A DNA stretch of 64,000 bases from Agapanthus africanus (Eukaryota > Streptophyta > Magnoliopsida > Asparagales > Amaryllidaceae): the NCBI GenBank assembly GCA_030015575.1, contig CM057337.1, positions 335,926,583 through 335,990,582 on the forward strand, given 5' to 3'. Of this stretch, positions 11,835-22,251 are shown piece after piece. The stretch's first letter is position 1, and each line of letters begins with the position of its first letter. Position numbers and translations under genes: made by a program. A model generated the notes under the pieces. That model was given only the letters and a program-made list of their open reading frames with translations, had not been told where the DNA came from and did not search any database.

Positions 11835-11961
11835 TTGACCCAAGGTGGAGTGCTCAAGTTACCGGGTTCTAGAATTCAGTGGGTGACCATCTTAAGAAGT
11901 TGAGACCCGGGTCACCCAATTCTAGGATTGGCAGGTAGCTTGCCGCACTCGTAGGGGTCTA
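11835..11961 (+). other. Cop1 long leader stem-loop
   Basis: The outer arms TTGACCC/GGGTCTA pair with one mismatch. Then GAGTGC pairs with GCACTC, AAGTTACC with GGTAGCTT, CTAGAATT (11870-11877) with AATTCTAG (11918-11925) and GGGTGACC (11881-11888) with GGTCACCC (11910-11917). Several pairs differ from Cop4 on both sides at once, keeping the helix. Confidence 0.65.
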
Positions 11962-12658
11962 GGATCGTTCACACATAGGCTTTTCGCACGACCGTGGAAT
12001 CCGTGTTTCGTTTGCGGCTCAAACGAAACGCGGAATTCCTAGTATATCTGTTACTCCACTTTGTGATAGCTTCTGCTGCTTGTGATGCTTTATATCGTGC
12101 CTGAGACGAATGTGTGTGTGTGTGTATATAAACGCTATATATGTTTTGCATCCGCCCTAGCGCTGTCCCCATTCTGCCGTAAATTAAGTAACCTTACGGT
12201 GAAGAACCGGGTCCCTGTGACGAATGCGGATGGCATATATGTACGTTATATTTTCGTTTCTGATGTGATAGGATTTAAATGATGGGACTGCGTTAATTGG
12301 ATTAATGCAAAGAAATAAACCGAAAAAGATGTTATAGGAACCAACTTTTAAAATGTAACTATAGCCGCATTCTTTTGTTTTGCATAAAGGTATTCGGTCA
12401 GGAATATCCTGCACCTCATTCGATGAGAAAAGAGCGTTGATCCCTTGACGGGGATTTCGCTCTTAGGAAAAAGTTTACGTTACTATAAAACACTCGGCTT
12501 TCTTCAGAAGCACTTGTTTTAAAAGTGGAGCTTAAACCACTTCTTTTCAAAACAACTCGGTTCCTTGAACAATATTAAATTCATTACGTTAAAGGTTTTT
12601 CGCCAAAAACCAGCCGTAGCCCTCCGTCATTTCCTATGAGTAGCACCTAATATTCGTG

Positions 12659-12865
12659 CTATGTTTGTTGGCAAGCGTCTTAGCATAGTGTACGGTAGCT
12701 AAGTGATGCTTATTTGTAGCATTAGATGCGATTAATCGGGACAGTCGCACAACTTTATTGTGAAGCGTCAAGAGCTAGTGCGGATGGGTTCGAGTTAATC
12801 ATGATAATGACGGGTTGAACTTGACTGGCGGCCTATGTTTTATTGGCAAGCATCAAGGTCATAGG
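12659..12865 (+). other. Cop1 triple-hairpin leader module (loop AAGC)
   Basis: Hairpin 1 at 12659-12688 has stem CTATG/CATAG. Hairpin 2 at 12746-12782 has CGCAC/GTGCG. Hairpin 3 at 12832-12865 has CCTATG/CATAGG. The inner motifs are TTGGC-AAGC-GTCTT, TTGTG-AAGC-GTCAA and TTGGC-AAGC-ATCAA, so the four-base tip AAGC is the same three times. Confidence 0.65.
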
Positions 12866-13311
12866 TTGTCAGGGGTAAAAATTATATTGAGAGTTTTAAA
12901 TATAAGGGAAACTTGCAAAATGTGCATACCTTCTGGAGTATGGTGACTTGAGTTGCTTCTATCAAGATTATCACACGATGATAGTTGGATCCCGATTCCC
13001 CACTGTAAGTAATGGTTACATCCCGGGAGAGTTTTACACTTTACAATTAGCTAATCAAGTAGGTGTCTAGAAAAGTATTAACGGGGTTACGCCTCTGCTG
13101 AAATGGGGTTTACTTTAATTAAGTCCGTGCGAAAGTACGGAGAACTTTTCTCGGAGTACCAACACTGACCTGGCTGAACGATTAGTGAGCTTGTAGGATG
13201 CAATTAATATCGGCTAGTTCTCTTTTTCTTAAGGTTTGAAGAATTTGAGGAAACAGTGGGAGTCATCATGATTAGATAAATTAATAAATCAATTTAATCT
13301 TGCAAGAACTT

Positions 13312-15999
13312 ATGCTGAGTGTTTCTTTTCTCTCTCTCCAGCTAGCAACTATGTCACGCCTTAATCAAGATAATAAAATGTATGATTTGACCGAACCGAC
13401 TTATTATACTGGATTGGGAAACGTTCGTGCTCTAACTTGTGACAACTGTCACGAGTATGGGCAAGGGAAGAAGGAATGCAAGGATTCCTATATAACCTTG
13501 ATGAAGAAGTAGCATTCTAATGCGTCATCTTCAGGTCTATTTGTTATTGAGAACTGTTTTTCGGTCAACCATACCTTCTGGGTATTGGATACCAGATCGA
13601 GATCTCATATTTGTAATTTATTATAGAGTTTGAGAAAAAGTAGGATAGTTGGATCTAGTGATATCTCTAAGAGTAGAGAACGGAGCACAAGTTGATACTG
13701 CTGCCGTCGGCGAATATCATCTAGTATTGCCAAGTGGCAATACTGGGATTTTAAACAACTGTTACTATGTACCCTCTATGCTTTGCAGTATCATATCCGT
13801 TTCTTTATTCGATAAAGATTAGATAACTTTGTATTAGATAGAAATGTCATGGGCATTTACCTTAATCGGGTGTTTGATTGGGGTAGGTACATTATGTAAT
13901 GGTATATACGTTCTTAATCAAAATCCAGTTTTCAATATACAAAACACACACAAGAGAAATTTCAGAAATGATGAAGCCTACTTATGGCATTGTAGACTTG
14001 GTCATATCAATGAGAAAATGCTAGCCAAGTTATATAAAGATGGATATTTGAATCCGTTCGAATTTGCATCTTATGAAACCTACCAGTCTTGTCTCAAAAG
14101 AAAGACGACCAAAGCTCTGTTTACGGGACATGGAGAAAGAGCTATAGAGCTCTTGAGACTCATTCACAGTGATGTATGTGGTTCAATGTCTACACATGTA
14201 AGGGGTGGGTTCTCGTACTTCATTACATTAACCGATGATCTCTCTAGATTCGGATATGTATTTATGTTGAAACACAAATCTGAAACTTTTGAGAAATTCA
14301 AAGAATATAAAAGCGAAGTAAAGAATCAGACTGGCAAAAGTATCATGGTCCTACGATTTGATCGAGAATGTGAATACTTGAGCACTAAATTTCTTGACTA
14401 TCTAAAAGAGAATGAGACTCTTTCTCAGTTTACTCCTCCGTATACAACACAACACAATGGTGTATTGGAGCGGAGGAATCGTACTGTTTTGGATATGGTT
14501 CGCTCTATGATGAGTAATGCTGAGTTACCTATTTCATTCTGGGGATATGTACTTGAAACAGCTGTATATATATTGAATAGAGCTCCCACCAAATCTGTGA
14601 CTACCACTCCACATAAAATGTGGGAGGGGAAAAGACCATACCTTAATTTTATTAAGATATGGGGCTGTCTTGCTTATGTAAAGAAGCAAAATCCGGACAA
14701 GCTCGAGGTACGGTCAGTTTTGTGTAAGTTTGTGGGATATCTTAAACATTCGCAAGGATATCTGTCCTACCACACCGAGAAATAGAAGATATTTGTTGCT
14801 CGCCACGCTATCTTTTTAGAGAAGGAATTTCTTGCAAAAGAAATTAGTGGGTGCACAGTAGAACCTGGAGAAATTTCTGAACCATAAACTACAACTGAAG
14901 ATTTGGTGGAACCACAGGATTCGATAGTCCTGAATGAATCTCTGCCACTCCGCAGATCTAGTAGGTATTCTCATCCATCCGTGAAAGACTACGGTTTTCT
15001 CATAGACGGGGACCGAGAGGTTTGCATCATCAATTATGATGCACCTACTAGTTTCCAACAGGCCATTTCCAACGAGGACTCTGTGAAATGGCTAGATGCT
15101 ATGCAATCCAAAATGGAGTCCTTGTACACCAACAAAGTATAGACTTTGGACGTTGCACCTCCAAGAGTAAAACCCATCGGCTGCAAGTGGATCTTCAAAG
15201 AGAAGATTGGTGTAGATGGACAGGTGGAGACCTATAAGGTTAGATTTGTTGCAAAAGGTTTTCGTCAAAGACCAGGTGTGGACTATGACGAAACCTTTCT
15301 TCAGTGACTATGCTCAAATCCATTCAGATCCTACATGCCATTGCTGCCTTCCATGACTTTGAAATCTGATAGATGGATGTAAAAACCGTTTTTCTAAACG
15401 GCGCTTTAGAAGAGTGCGTTTATATGGATCAGCCTGAGAGCTTTGTAGACAGTGGGAGCAACATGGAAGTGTGCAAGTTGTTTAAATCCATTTATGAATT
15501 AAATCATGCATTACGGAGTTGGAACATATGTTTTAATGAAACGGTCAAAGAATTTGACTTCATCAAGAACGAAGATGAGCCATATATTTATAAAAGGATT
15601 GTAGGGAGAAGTGTCGTATTCCTAGTATTATACGTGGATGGCACTATCTTGATAGAAAATAATATTCCTATGCTACCGTCGGTCAAACTGTTCTTTTCAC
15701 AAAAGTTCTCCATAAAAGACCTGAGTGATGCCTTTTACATTCTGGGGATTAAGATTTATAGGGATAGATCTAAGAGAATGTTGGGAGTTTCACAGTCCAG
15801 GCATATTAACACCATACTAAAGAGGTTCGGTATGGAAAATTCTAAGCGTGGTAATTTGCCCGGTTGTCACGGTATCACCCTTTCTAAAGACTGATGAGGA
15901 AAGGGCTCGCTTGAGCATTATATCTTATGTTTCGGCGGTAGACTCTATAATATATGTGATGTTACGTACTAGACTAGATGTAGGTTACGCACTTAGCGT
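13312..15999 (+). pseudogene. Cop1 gag-deleted, decayed pol
   Basis: The frame starts MLSVSFLSLQLAT-MSRLNQDN (inner Met at 13351) and within 35 residues reaches CDNCHEYGQGKKEC, a zinc knuckle in which the His is Gln. It stops at 13512. The roughly 240-residue Gag capsid domain seen in Cop4 is absent. Downstream are fragments of protease (WVLDTRSRS; DTG changed to DTR), the HHCC and core of integrase (13970-14785, intact over most of its length), and RT (14903-15894) with stops near 15142 and 15371 and a frameshift near 15300. The RT active site reads YVDG instead of YVDD. RNase H is cut off at about 15999. Not functional. Confidence 0.9.
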
Positions 16000-18608
16000 G
16001 GTGATTGATGAGTTTTTCTTTGTCGTTCTAAGTGTTTAAAATACCGCAATCAAGACGGTGTCACTTGAAACTAGCCGCGATGAGTACGGGTCGTCCACGG
16101 AGAATACGAGTTAAGTCTAATTGTTCGAGAGTTTTCCTTACTATCCTATGTTTTGTGTTTATGTTCAAAGAGAGCTTATTAGGGATATGATTATCTTAGT
16201 TTAAATTATGAAAATCCGTATTCTTTCTTTTGTGCCTCTCTTGATATTGACGCTGGGGTAATCAGGAACAACGTGGATTAGTGTACTTTAAAAGGGTACT
16301 TGCAAGTTTAAGCAATACTTTCCAAACACTAATTCTATTCTAATTGACCCTTGTTCTTCCGTTCTTCACGCTTAGTCCCGGCGTTCGGCCAAACACAAAC
16401 AATCGGTCTCAATTAGGAATCACCACTATTATGAAGGATAGGGTGTCTAAAGAAGCGGATTGCAAGTCTTTGGTCGGAGTTCAATCTACAAGGTGTCGGG
16501 CAAAGGAAAAAATAAGAAATTCCCAACTCATACATCCTCTTCTCTTTCCCTACAAGTAAAAGTACTGCCCACAAGTCATAGTATGAACAAAAAGAAAGCA
16601 CAAGAGGGAACAAATCAGAAAACACGTTGCAATAAAAGTAAAGGAACAAGAGATACTAAGAACCAAATTAACCGAGCGCAATGAAATGAAATCTTTGTTG
16701 TATGTAGGAATCCAAATACAAGTATGAAATCAAATATTAAACTTTAAACCTGCAAGGGCAATTAAGAGCTTGCAAGATCAAAGAAAAGCAAAGAACTTCA
16801 ATGAAGTCACAAGCCATGGCAAGAAACAATTTAACCAAGTGAAACAAAAGTGTGCTTTGTATTGATCTCTAAATCCAAGGGTTAAATAACCAAAGCCTAA
16901 ACTTGGAAGCTCAATTATGAGGTTGCAAGTTCAGAAAAAGGTAAGGAACTCAAAACTATTACAAGTTAGAATGAAAATGGCAAAATGAAACTATTGTGTA
17001 CATTCTAGGTGCTAAAAAGATGCTTCCAAGCTTGCAATCTGATCTGTTACTTATACGCAACTCAAAATAAAAAATAAACAATAAAAATGGACTTATATGA
17101 CAAGGAGGAGTGCACAGAAGAAGCACGAGGTGATTGGGAGCAAGTGGAGGTTTAAATTGCGGCCATTTTGATAAAACCGGCGGCTAAAAAGTTCAAGTGG
17201 GCCCCATCTCTCATATGTGATCTTCTAGCATTGTCATCATCTCTCTGGTATACTTTGTTTCTTTTAATTGGCGCTGGGTTGAAATCTAGAGTTTGAAATG
17301 CATGAGTGTGATATTTCCCTCAAAAAGTATGTCACTTCATCACTTTATCAAACACTCTTGAGCCTAGTCCACTTGTATGCCCACTTATGTGCTAACTTGT
17401 GTTTACACAAGAATCATGGCTGCCTACTAGTGTTCACACTTGAAACAAATTATGTCATGTTGGACCATTTTGGATAAAAATGTTGTACACTTGAATTGTT
17501 GCAAAACTCCTTGGATATTAGATCGGCTATCCGGTCTGATTGCGGTATCGGCTCAAATATGTCGTATGCGTGCATGTTGTGCATGTTCCAGTATTTTGTC
17601 ACGAATACATGTATTCTGTACTAATGAATAGACATGAGTTAAATATCACTGTTTATTCACAAAAGTAATATCGAATGAGCGGTATTAAAAATAGTTTTAC
17701 GTGATGAACAAATACCCTAAACTTATCTTTTGCTCGTCTTGAGTAAAAAAAAATCCTAACTTCTCTTTCGCATAGAATGCGATTACACTGAACCCGTGCA
17801 ATAAGTCGTTCAACCTTTAGGTTGTCCTAGTAGGAGGAGTTTTTGTCTCCTAGGGTTTTCAGCAGATTACACCCACAAAATCCCGTCAAGCTAGTTTTGT
17901 GAGATAACAGTCGATTCTAATCCTAAGGTATAATATCTACGCTAGAAATTCCATCACCCTAAATTAGAAATATCGAACTCTTAGTTTTCACACCTCACTT
18001 CTATTTAATTTTAGATCCTATACGTCTTTACATGCTTATGCAAATAGCGTCGTTACGTTTCAAAAACTTCAATTAAATTCATCATGCCACAAATACGGAC
18101 CGGACAAAACTTCAAATGATCACGCGTGTTTGTAAAGGGTTAAGTTTTTCTCAAGTTTCATTCCCCAGCTAGGTCTCAAATCCAGAATTTCTATTTTTAA
18201 TGAAAAACTAAGCCTTATTTTTCACTTCACTTTTTACTTGTTTTCGTTCATTCACACTTTCGTGATTAGTGCAATAGTCTTTATCATCGTGTAAAACCTT
18301 CATATCCCCGTTAATTTTTTTTATAATAAAACCTGTCTTCATCCAAGATTATTCTCATATAAAGAACCGTGAGGAATCTTAACTCGGAGAGAACACTTGC
18401 TTGACTCTGTTTACATCGGACTTTCTAGGTTTCTTAGCGAAATTTGGGCCAATGCACCCAAACCAGATGGTTTTAGGGCATTAGGTGTAAAAACACCCCA
18501 GCGGACTTAATTGCCCAAGTCACCTAAGTCCTAAAACAAAAAGGCTCATTTTATGCGTGAAAATCATAAGAATTTTGTGCGAACAGAGATATTGCCAGTT
18601 CATATTAT
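16000..18608. other. Unassigned sequence between Cop1 and Cop2
   Basis: Copia similarity stops at about 15999 and the next LTR begins at 18609. No motif of RT, integrase, transposase or a host protein is visible. A phrase near 16075 (GCGATGAGTACGGGTCGTCC) looks like DNA often seen around plant LTR elements, but I cannot name it. It could be another element's LTR or internal noncoding part that truncated Cop1. Confidence 0.4.
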
Positions 18609-20564
18609 TGTTAGTGATATATGCCCTAGAAACCATTATTGTATAGTATTTGTTTGTATATTACATTTTGGAAGTTTGGGATATACACTGATATAATAAC
18701 AGTTCTGCTCATTATGGTAGTATGCTACTTGGTTTAATTCTATCTTAATATGTGTATATGTTTATTTTAACGTATCGCTAATACATATTGATAGAGCCCT
18801 TAGGATCTTTGCTTAACTACCAGCGTTGTGATGGCATTCACACTAGTGGGGGCTGTGTAGTCTATAAGCACATCCTTATACAAGTTCCTAGTCGTAGGAT
18901 TATCGAGATCGGGTATCGATACTCCAGAGTAGACTAGTATATACGCTTCTCATCCCAGCAGGGGAGATGGTCTGTCCCACAGTCATTAGTACGTCATACT
19001 GGAGATAGTATACAGGTGCTAATTAGGTTATGAGTTACACTGGACAGGACTCGTGGGGAACTGCCGGTTGGTATTATACCTATCGTCAGGTAGTAGTTCC
19101 CAGGTGACATGAGTACAGTTTAGTCCGTTGCCTTGACATCGCTAGTTCGTCTCGAGTGTGTTCCCACTGTTCTTAGATTACTACCCTACCACGGTTCGAA
19201 AGAGTCGTGCAAACAGGTAGTAGTTGGGTACAGTCCCGAAGCACTTGGATGCAGTAGCAGTTAGATAGGATTCCTCTCTTCCGGTATTGGGGGTTGATAT
19301 CGTGCTGTGTTTGGAAAGCCATTACACAAAGCCCTGGCTAGGGAAAGCGAAATTTACTGGTAGGTACTCCAATAATTTCTCAGGATGTTTTAGGCTCTAC
19401 TCCAACATGACTTATTGCGCTATTAGAGGTCTGACGGCTACCGCCCCACTAAGCCTGATATGCGATACTCTTAGACAAACAGACCGGACTGTACGAAGAT
19501 TGTCACAGATAGGCTCAGTAGGAGTTCGGATGAGTTTGCTCATCGGCCTTCTTATCAACAGATACTTGGGTAGCCGTTACGTGCAGCTAGCACCGCTGAC
19601 GTGTTTGTGGTTAAACCTACTGCCAGTGTACTGTCGAGTCTTTAGAGTTCCACACAGAGGGTTTTCCTGTTCCGGGCGAAACGATGTAGATGCCATATGG
19701 TTTTACGGCAGGGTTTGATCATATACGTGTACTTGTGCACGGATCATGATTCGGACGGATAATACTAGTGGGATTTGGTTTAAGCCGGATCTTAGTATTA
19801 GATTATTAGATTATTTTCGTCTGATTGTATTCGTATTTTTCGGAATACGGATACGGGTATGTATATATCGTGAGGGGTATTCTTGTAATTTGTGCAAGAT
19901 TGCTTCTAGAAGAAGACACCTCATTTGTTGTATTAACCATTTTGTTAAATGGTTAATGAGGTGGAGGATGAGGTGTAGATTTACAATAAATGAAGCATGG
20001 CTACTTGGTGACTCATGGATGACTATTGAGGCATGGTGCATTATTATTGTTGAATTATTAGTTTGCTTCATAATTATCAACAATATCCATTCATCATTCA
20101 TTCTATCCTCAACACTCTTTCTCCTCCAAGCTCTCTTTTTCTTCCTCAAACCTTAATTGTCTCATGAGTTGAGAAACCTAGGGTTCTTGAGACTAATCAA
20201 TCCATAATCAATCTCTACATCTTCTAGGTTACTTAGATTAGCATACTAAGTACCCTAGTTACCTCAGTTTAGAGTGAGGAGCTCAAAGTACACACTCTCG
20301 GGTGGATCGTCTTTGACGCGAGGAGGCCGACCTTGCAAGCTCGATCCGATCTTCGAGGAGCCGAGGAGAGGAGGACAAGAAGACCCAAAGGACTAGTATA
20401 TGGAGGTATAACACTTTTACATAGTAGTTAAACCTCTTGTAGTTTGTTAGTTAAGGTTCAAGTAAAGATCCTAGAGTTTAGTCGGTGTTGCGAAGCTTGT
20501 AAAAATCGTTTTTTGCACATTCCGCCTTCCCGCGAACCCTCGGGGTGTGCGATATCGACTTACA
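18609..20564 (+). repeat. Cop2 5' LTR
   Basis: Begins TGTTAGTGATATATGCCC and ends ...GATATCGACTTACA, 1956 bp. It shares the internal landmarks of the family (GAAGCACTTGGATGCAGT, GACCGGACTGTACG, GGGCGAAACGAT). No promoter was assigned; a CT-rich stretch with ACCCTAG-like motifs near 20110-20180 is the likely initiation region by position. Confidence 0.8.
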
Positions 20565-20565
20565 T

Positions 20566-20577
20566 TAGTATCAGAGC
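20566..20577 (+). other. Cop2 primer binding site
   Basis: TAGTATCAGAGC has one mismatch to the initiator-Met site TGGTATCAGAGC and lies one base after the LTR end. Confidence 0.75.
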
Positions 20578-21251
20578 CTACTAAACCTTAACTAGCTAGT
20601 TAGCAAGTAGTTGTAACTTCGATCGTCGGAAAAACTCGAAATCACAATTTTAAAACCAAGCTTGCTGTCGTTTTTAAAATCTGATCAAAAAATTATTTCA
20701 GAGGCCTTAAAAATACAAGCAGGGTATTTTAAGAACACAGAAGAAAAATAAGGAGGTAACTCGCCAAGACCATCGTGGAAGCACGGCGAAACAGTGCGTT
20801 ACGTCGTGGTAACGCTGCCGAGTCGAGGCCGAGTTACACCGATTTTCTTCTATGGGTCATATTTTTGGAATTATGATTTTTGGAATATTTGGTTTATGCC
20901 CAGTATTGTTTGTGCGCTGGTTTGTACATGGGGTAGACACGGGAAATATGTTCGATCGAAATTCTAAAGTTCTTGGCTAAGTATTGTTCTGTGTTGATAT
21001 ATGATGCTTAACGTCTGCTAATCGCTATACGTCGATTAGTGGGGGTTGCACATATCTGTGATCTTGTTGTTTGTTTGTGGATATGGAATATTAGATCGTC
21101 GTGAATGAATAGCCGGAGTATGCGAGAAGAGTGTTTTCTTTTCTTTCATTCATGTAAAATTTGTAAAGTGATATAATATTGTTTTGCGGGGCACATCCTG
21201 GTTGAGGTTGTAGCGTTGTATTATTTCATTTACTGTTTCTTACTCCTAGAA

Positions 21252-21377
21252 TAGACCCAAGGTGGGGTGCACAAACAACCGGGTTCTTGAAGTGCCGAGT
21301 GGCCTATTCATTTTAACGAGGGAGGTTGCTTCACTTTGGGAATTTGGCGGGTAGTTTGCCGCACCCGTAGGGGTCTA
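21252..21377 (+). other. Cop2 long leader stem-loop
   Basis: TAGACCC/GGGTCTA, GGGTGC/GCACCC, AAACAACC/GGTAGTTT (one mismatch) and GAAGTG/CACTTT (one G-U) pair in order across about 126 nt. Confidence 0.6.
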
Positions 21378-21921
21378 TGGTGTGGTTTGGCTATTCATCA
21401 CGACCGTGGAATTTGTCTTTCGTTATAGGCTTAAACGAAACGCGGAATTCCTAGTATATCCAATATGTTCATCTGTGATCTGGAATGCCTAGTATTGCGT
21501 GAGATGAATGGATATATATATATATAAATATAAAAATAGACGTTGCTTATGTTTTGCACCCGCGCTAGTCCAGCCCCCGCTCTGCCGTTAGTTAAGTAAC
21601 CTAACGGTGCATGACGGGCCCCATGGCGAATGCGGATGGCATAAGCATACGTATTTTCGTTTCTCTCTGCAATGATAGGATTAAATGATGGGACAACATT
21701 AATTGATTAATGCAAAGAAAACAAACCAAAGCTGAATCGTTGGAACAGTTTCAAAACCATTCGGTTTTCTTCAAAAAACAACTTTTAAATACGGAGCCTA
21801 AACCACTCCTTTAAAAGCTATCATGGTTTCTTCGATTATATCAAGTTCATTACGTTCACGGTTTCGCCAAAACCATTTGTAGCCCTCCGTCATTTCAGAT
21901 GGATATTCAGTAGTATTCAAG

Positions 21922-22130
21922 CTATGTATTTTGACCTTCGCCAAGGCATAATGATTGGTAGCTGCTGGGTATTCATCTGTAGTATAGATATATGCGTTGG
22001 TTTGGGACAGTCGTACTACTATTTTGGCCTTCGTCAAGGGTATGTACGGGTGGGTTCAAATTAACCTGGACAATGACGGGTAGAACTTGACTTGCGACTT
22101 ATGATATGTTGACCTTCGTCAAGGTCATAA
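21922..22130 (+). other. Cop2 triple-hairpin leader module (loop CTTC)
   Basis: Hairpins at about 21922-21951 (TATG/CATA), 22012-22048 (CGTAC/GTACG) and 22099-22130 (TTATGA/TCATAA). Inner motifs TTGAC-CTTC-GCCAA, TTGGC-CTTC-GTCAA and TTGAC-CTTC-GTCAA share the tip CTTC. Confidence 0.65.
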
Positions 22131-22251
22131 AAGCTTAGGGCAAAAATCCATATCGGGAGTTTCTAAGGAAATTAGAACTTACTAGTGTTTCATACCATTT
22201 AGAGTGTGATGATTTTGGTAGGATTCCTTCAAGGTTATCACACGATGATAT

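Larger units (their letters stand above)
11230..13311 (+). other. Cop1 leader (noncoding)
   Basis: About 2.1 kb between PBS and gag with no coding signal. It holds the long stem-loop (11835-11961), the TTAAGTAAC-loop hairpin (12177-12199), the triple-hairpin block (12659-12865) and a candidate short intron (13015-13341). Confidence 0.7.
9267..15999 (+). mobile_element. Cop1: 3'-truncated gag-deficient copia element
   Basis: It has a 5' LTR, a PBS-like site, a leader of about 2 kb with the shared hairpin modules, a very short gag relic and a decayed pol. Homology ends inside RNase H at about 15999 (ALSVV), where unrelated sequence begins, so the 3' LTR is missing and no target duplication can be read. 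It belongs with Cop5: both share the SRLNQDN leader peptide and the same gag deletion. Confidence 0.85.
20578..22251 (+). other. Cop2 leader, part before the Cop3 insertion
   Basis: Noncoding. Contains the long stem-loop (21252-21377), the TTAAGTAAC-loop hairpin (21585-21607), a short TA microsatellite (about 21511-21525) and the triple-hairpin block (21922-22130). The leader continues at 52914 after Cop3. Confidence 0.7.

Noticed and set aside
19746-20156. A 136-codon + frame in the Cop2 LTR
   Set aside because: Composition is low-complexity and hydrophobic, not shared by other LTRs, with no family motif.
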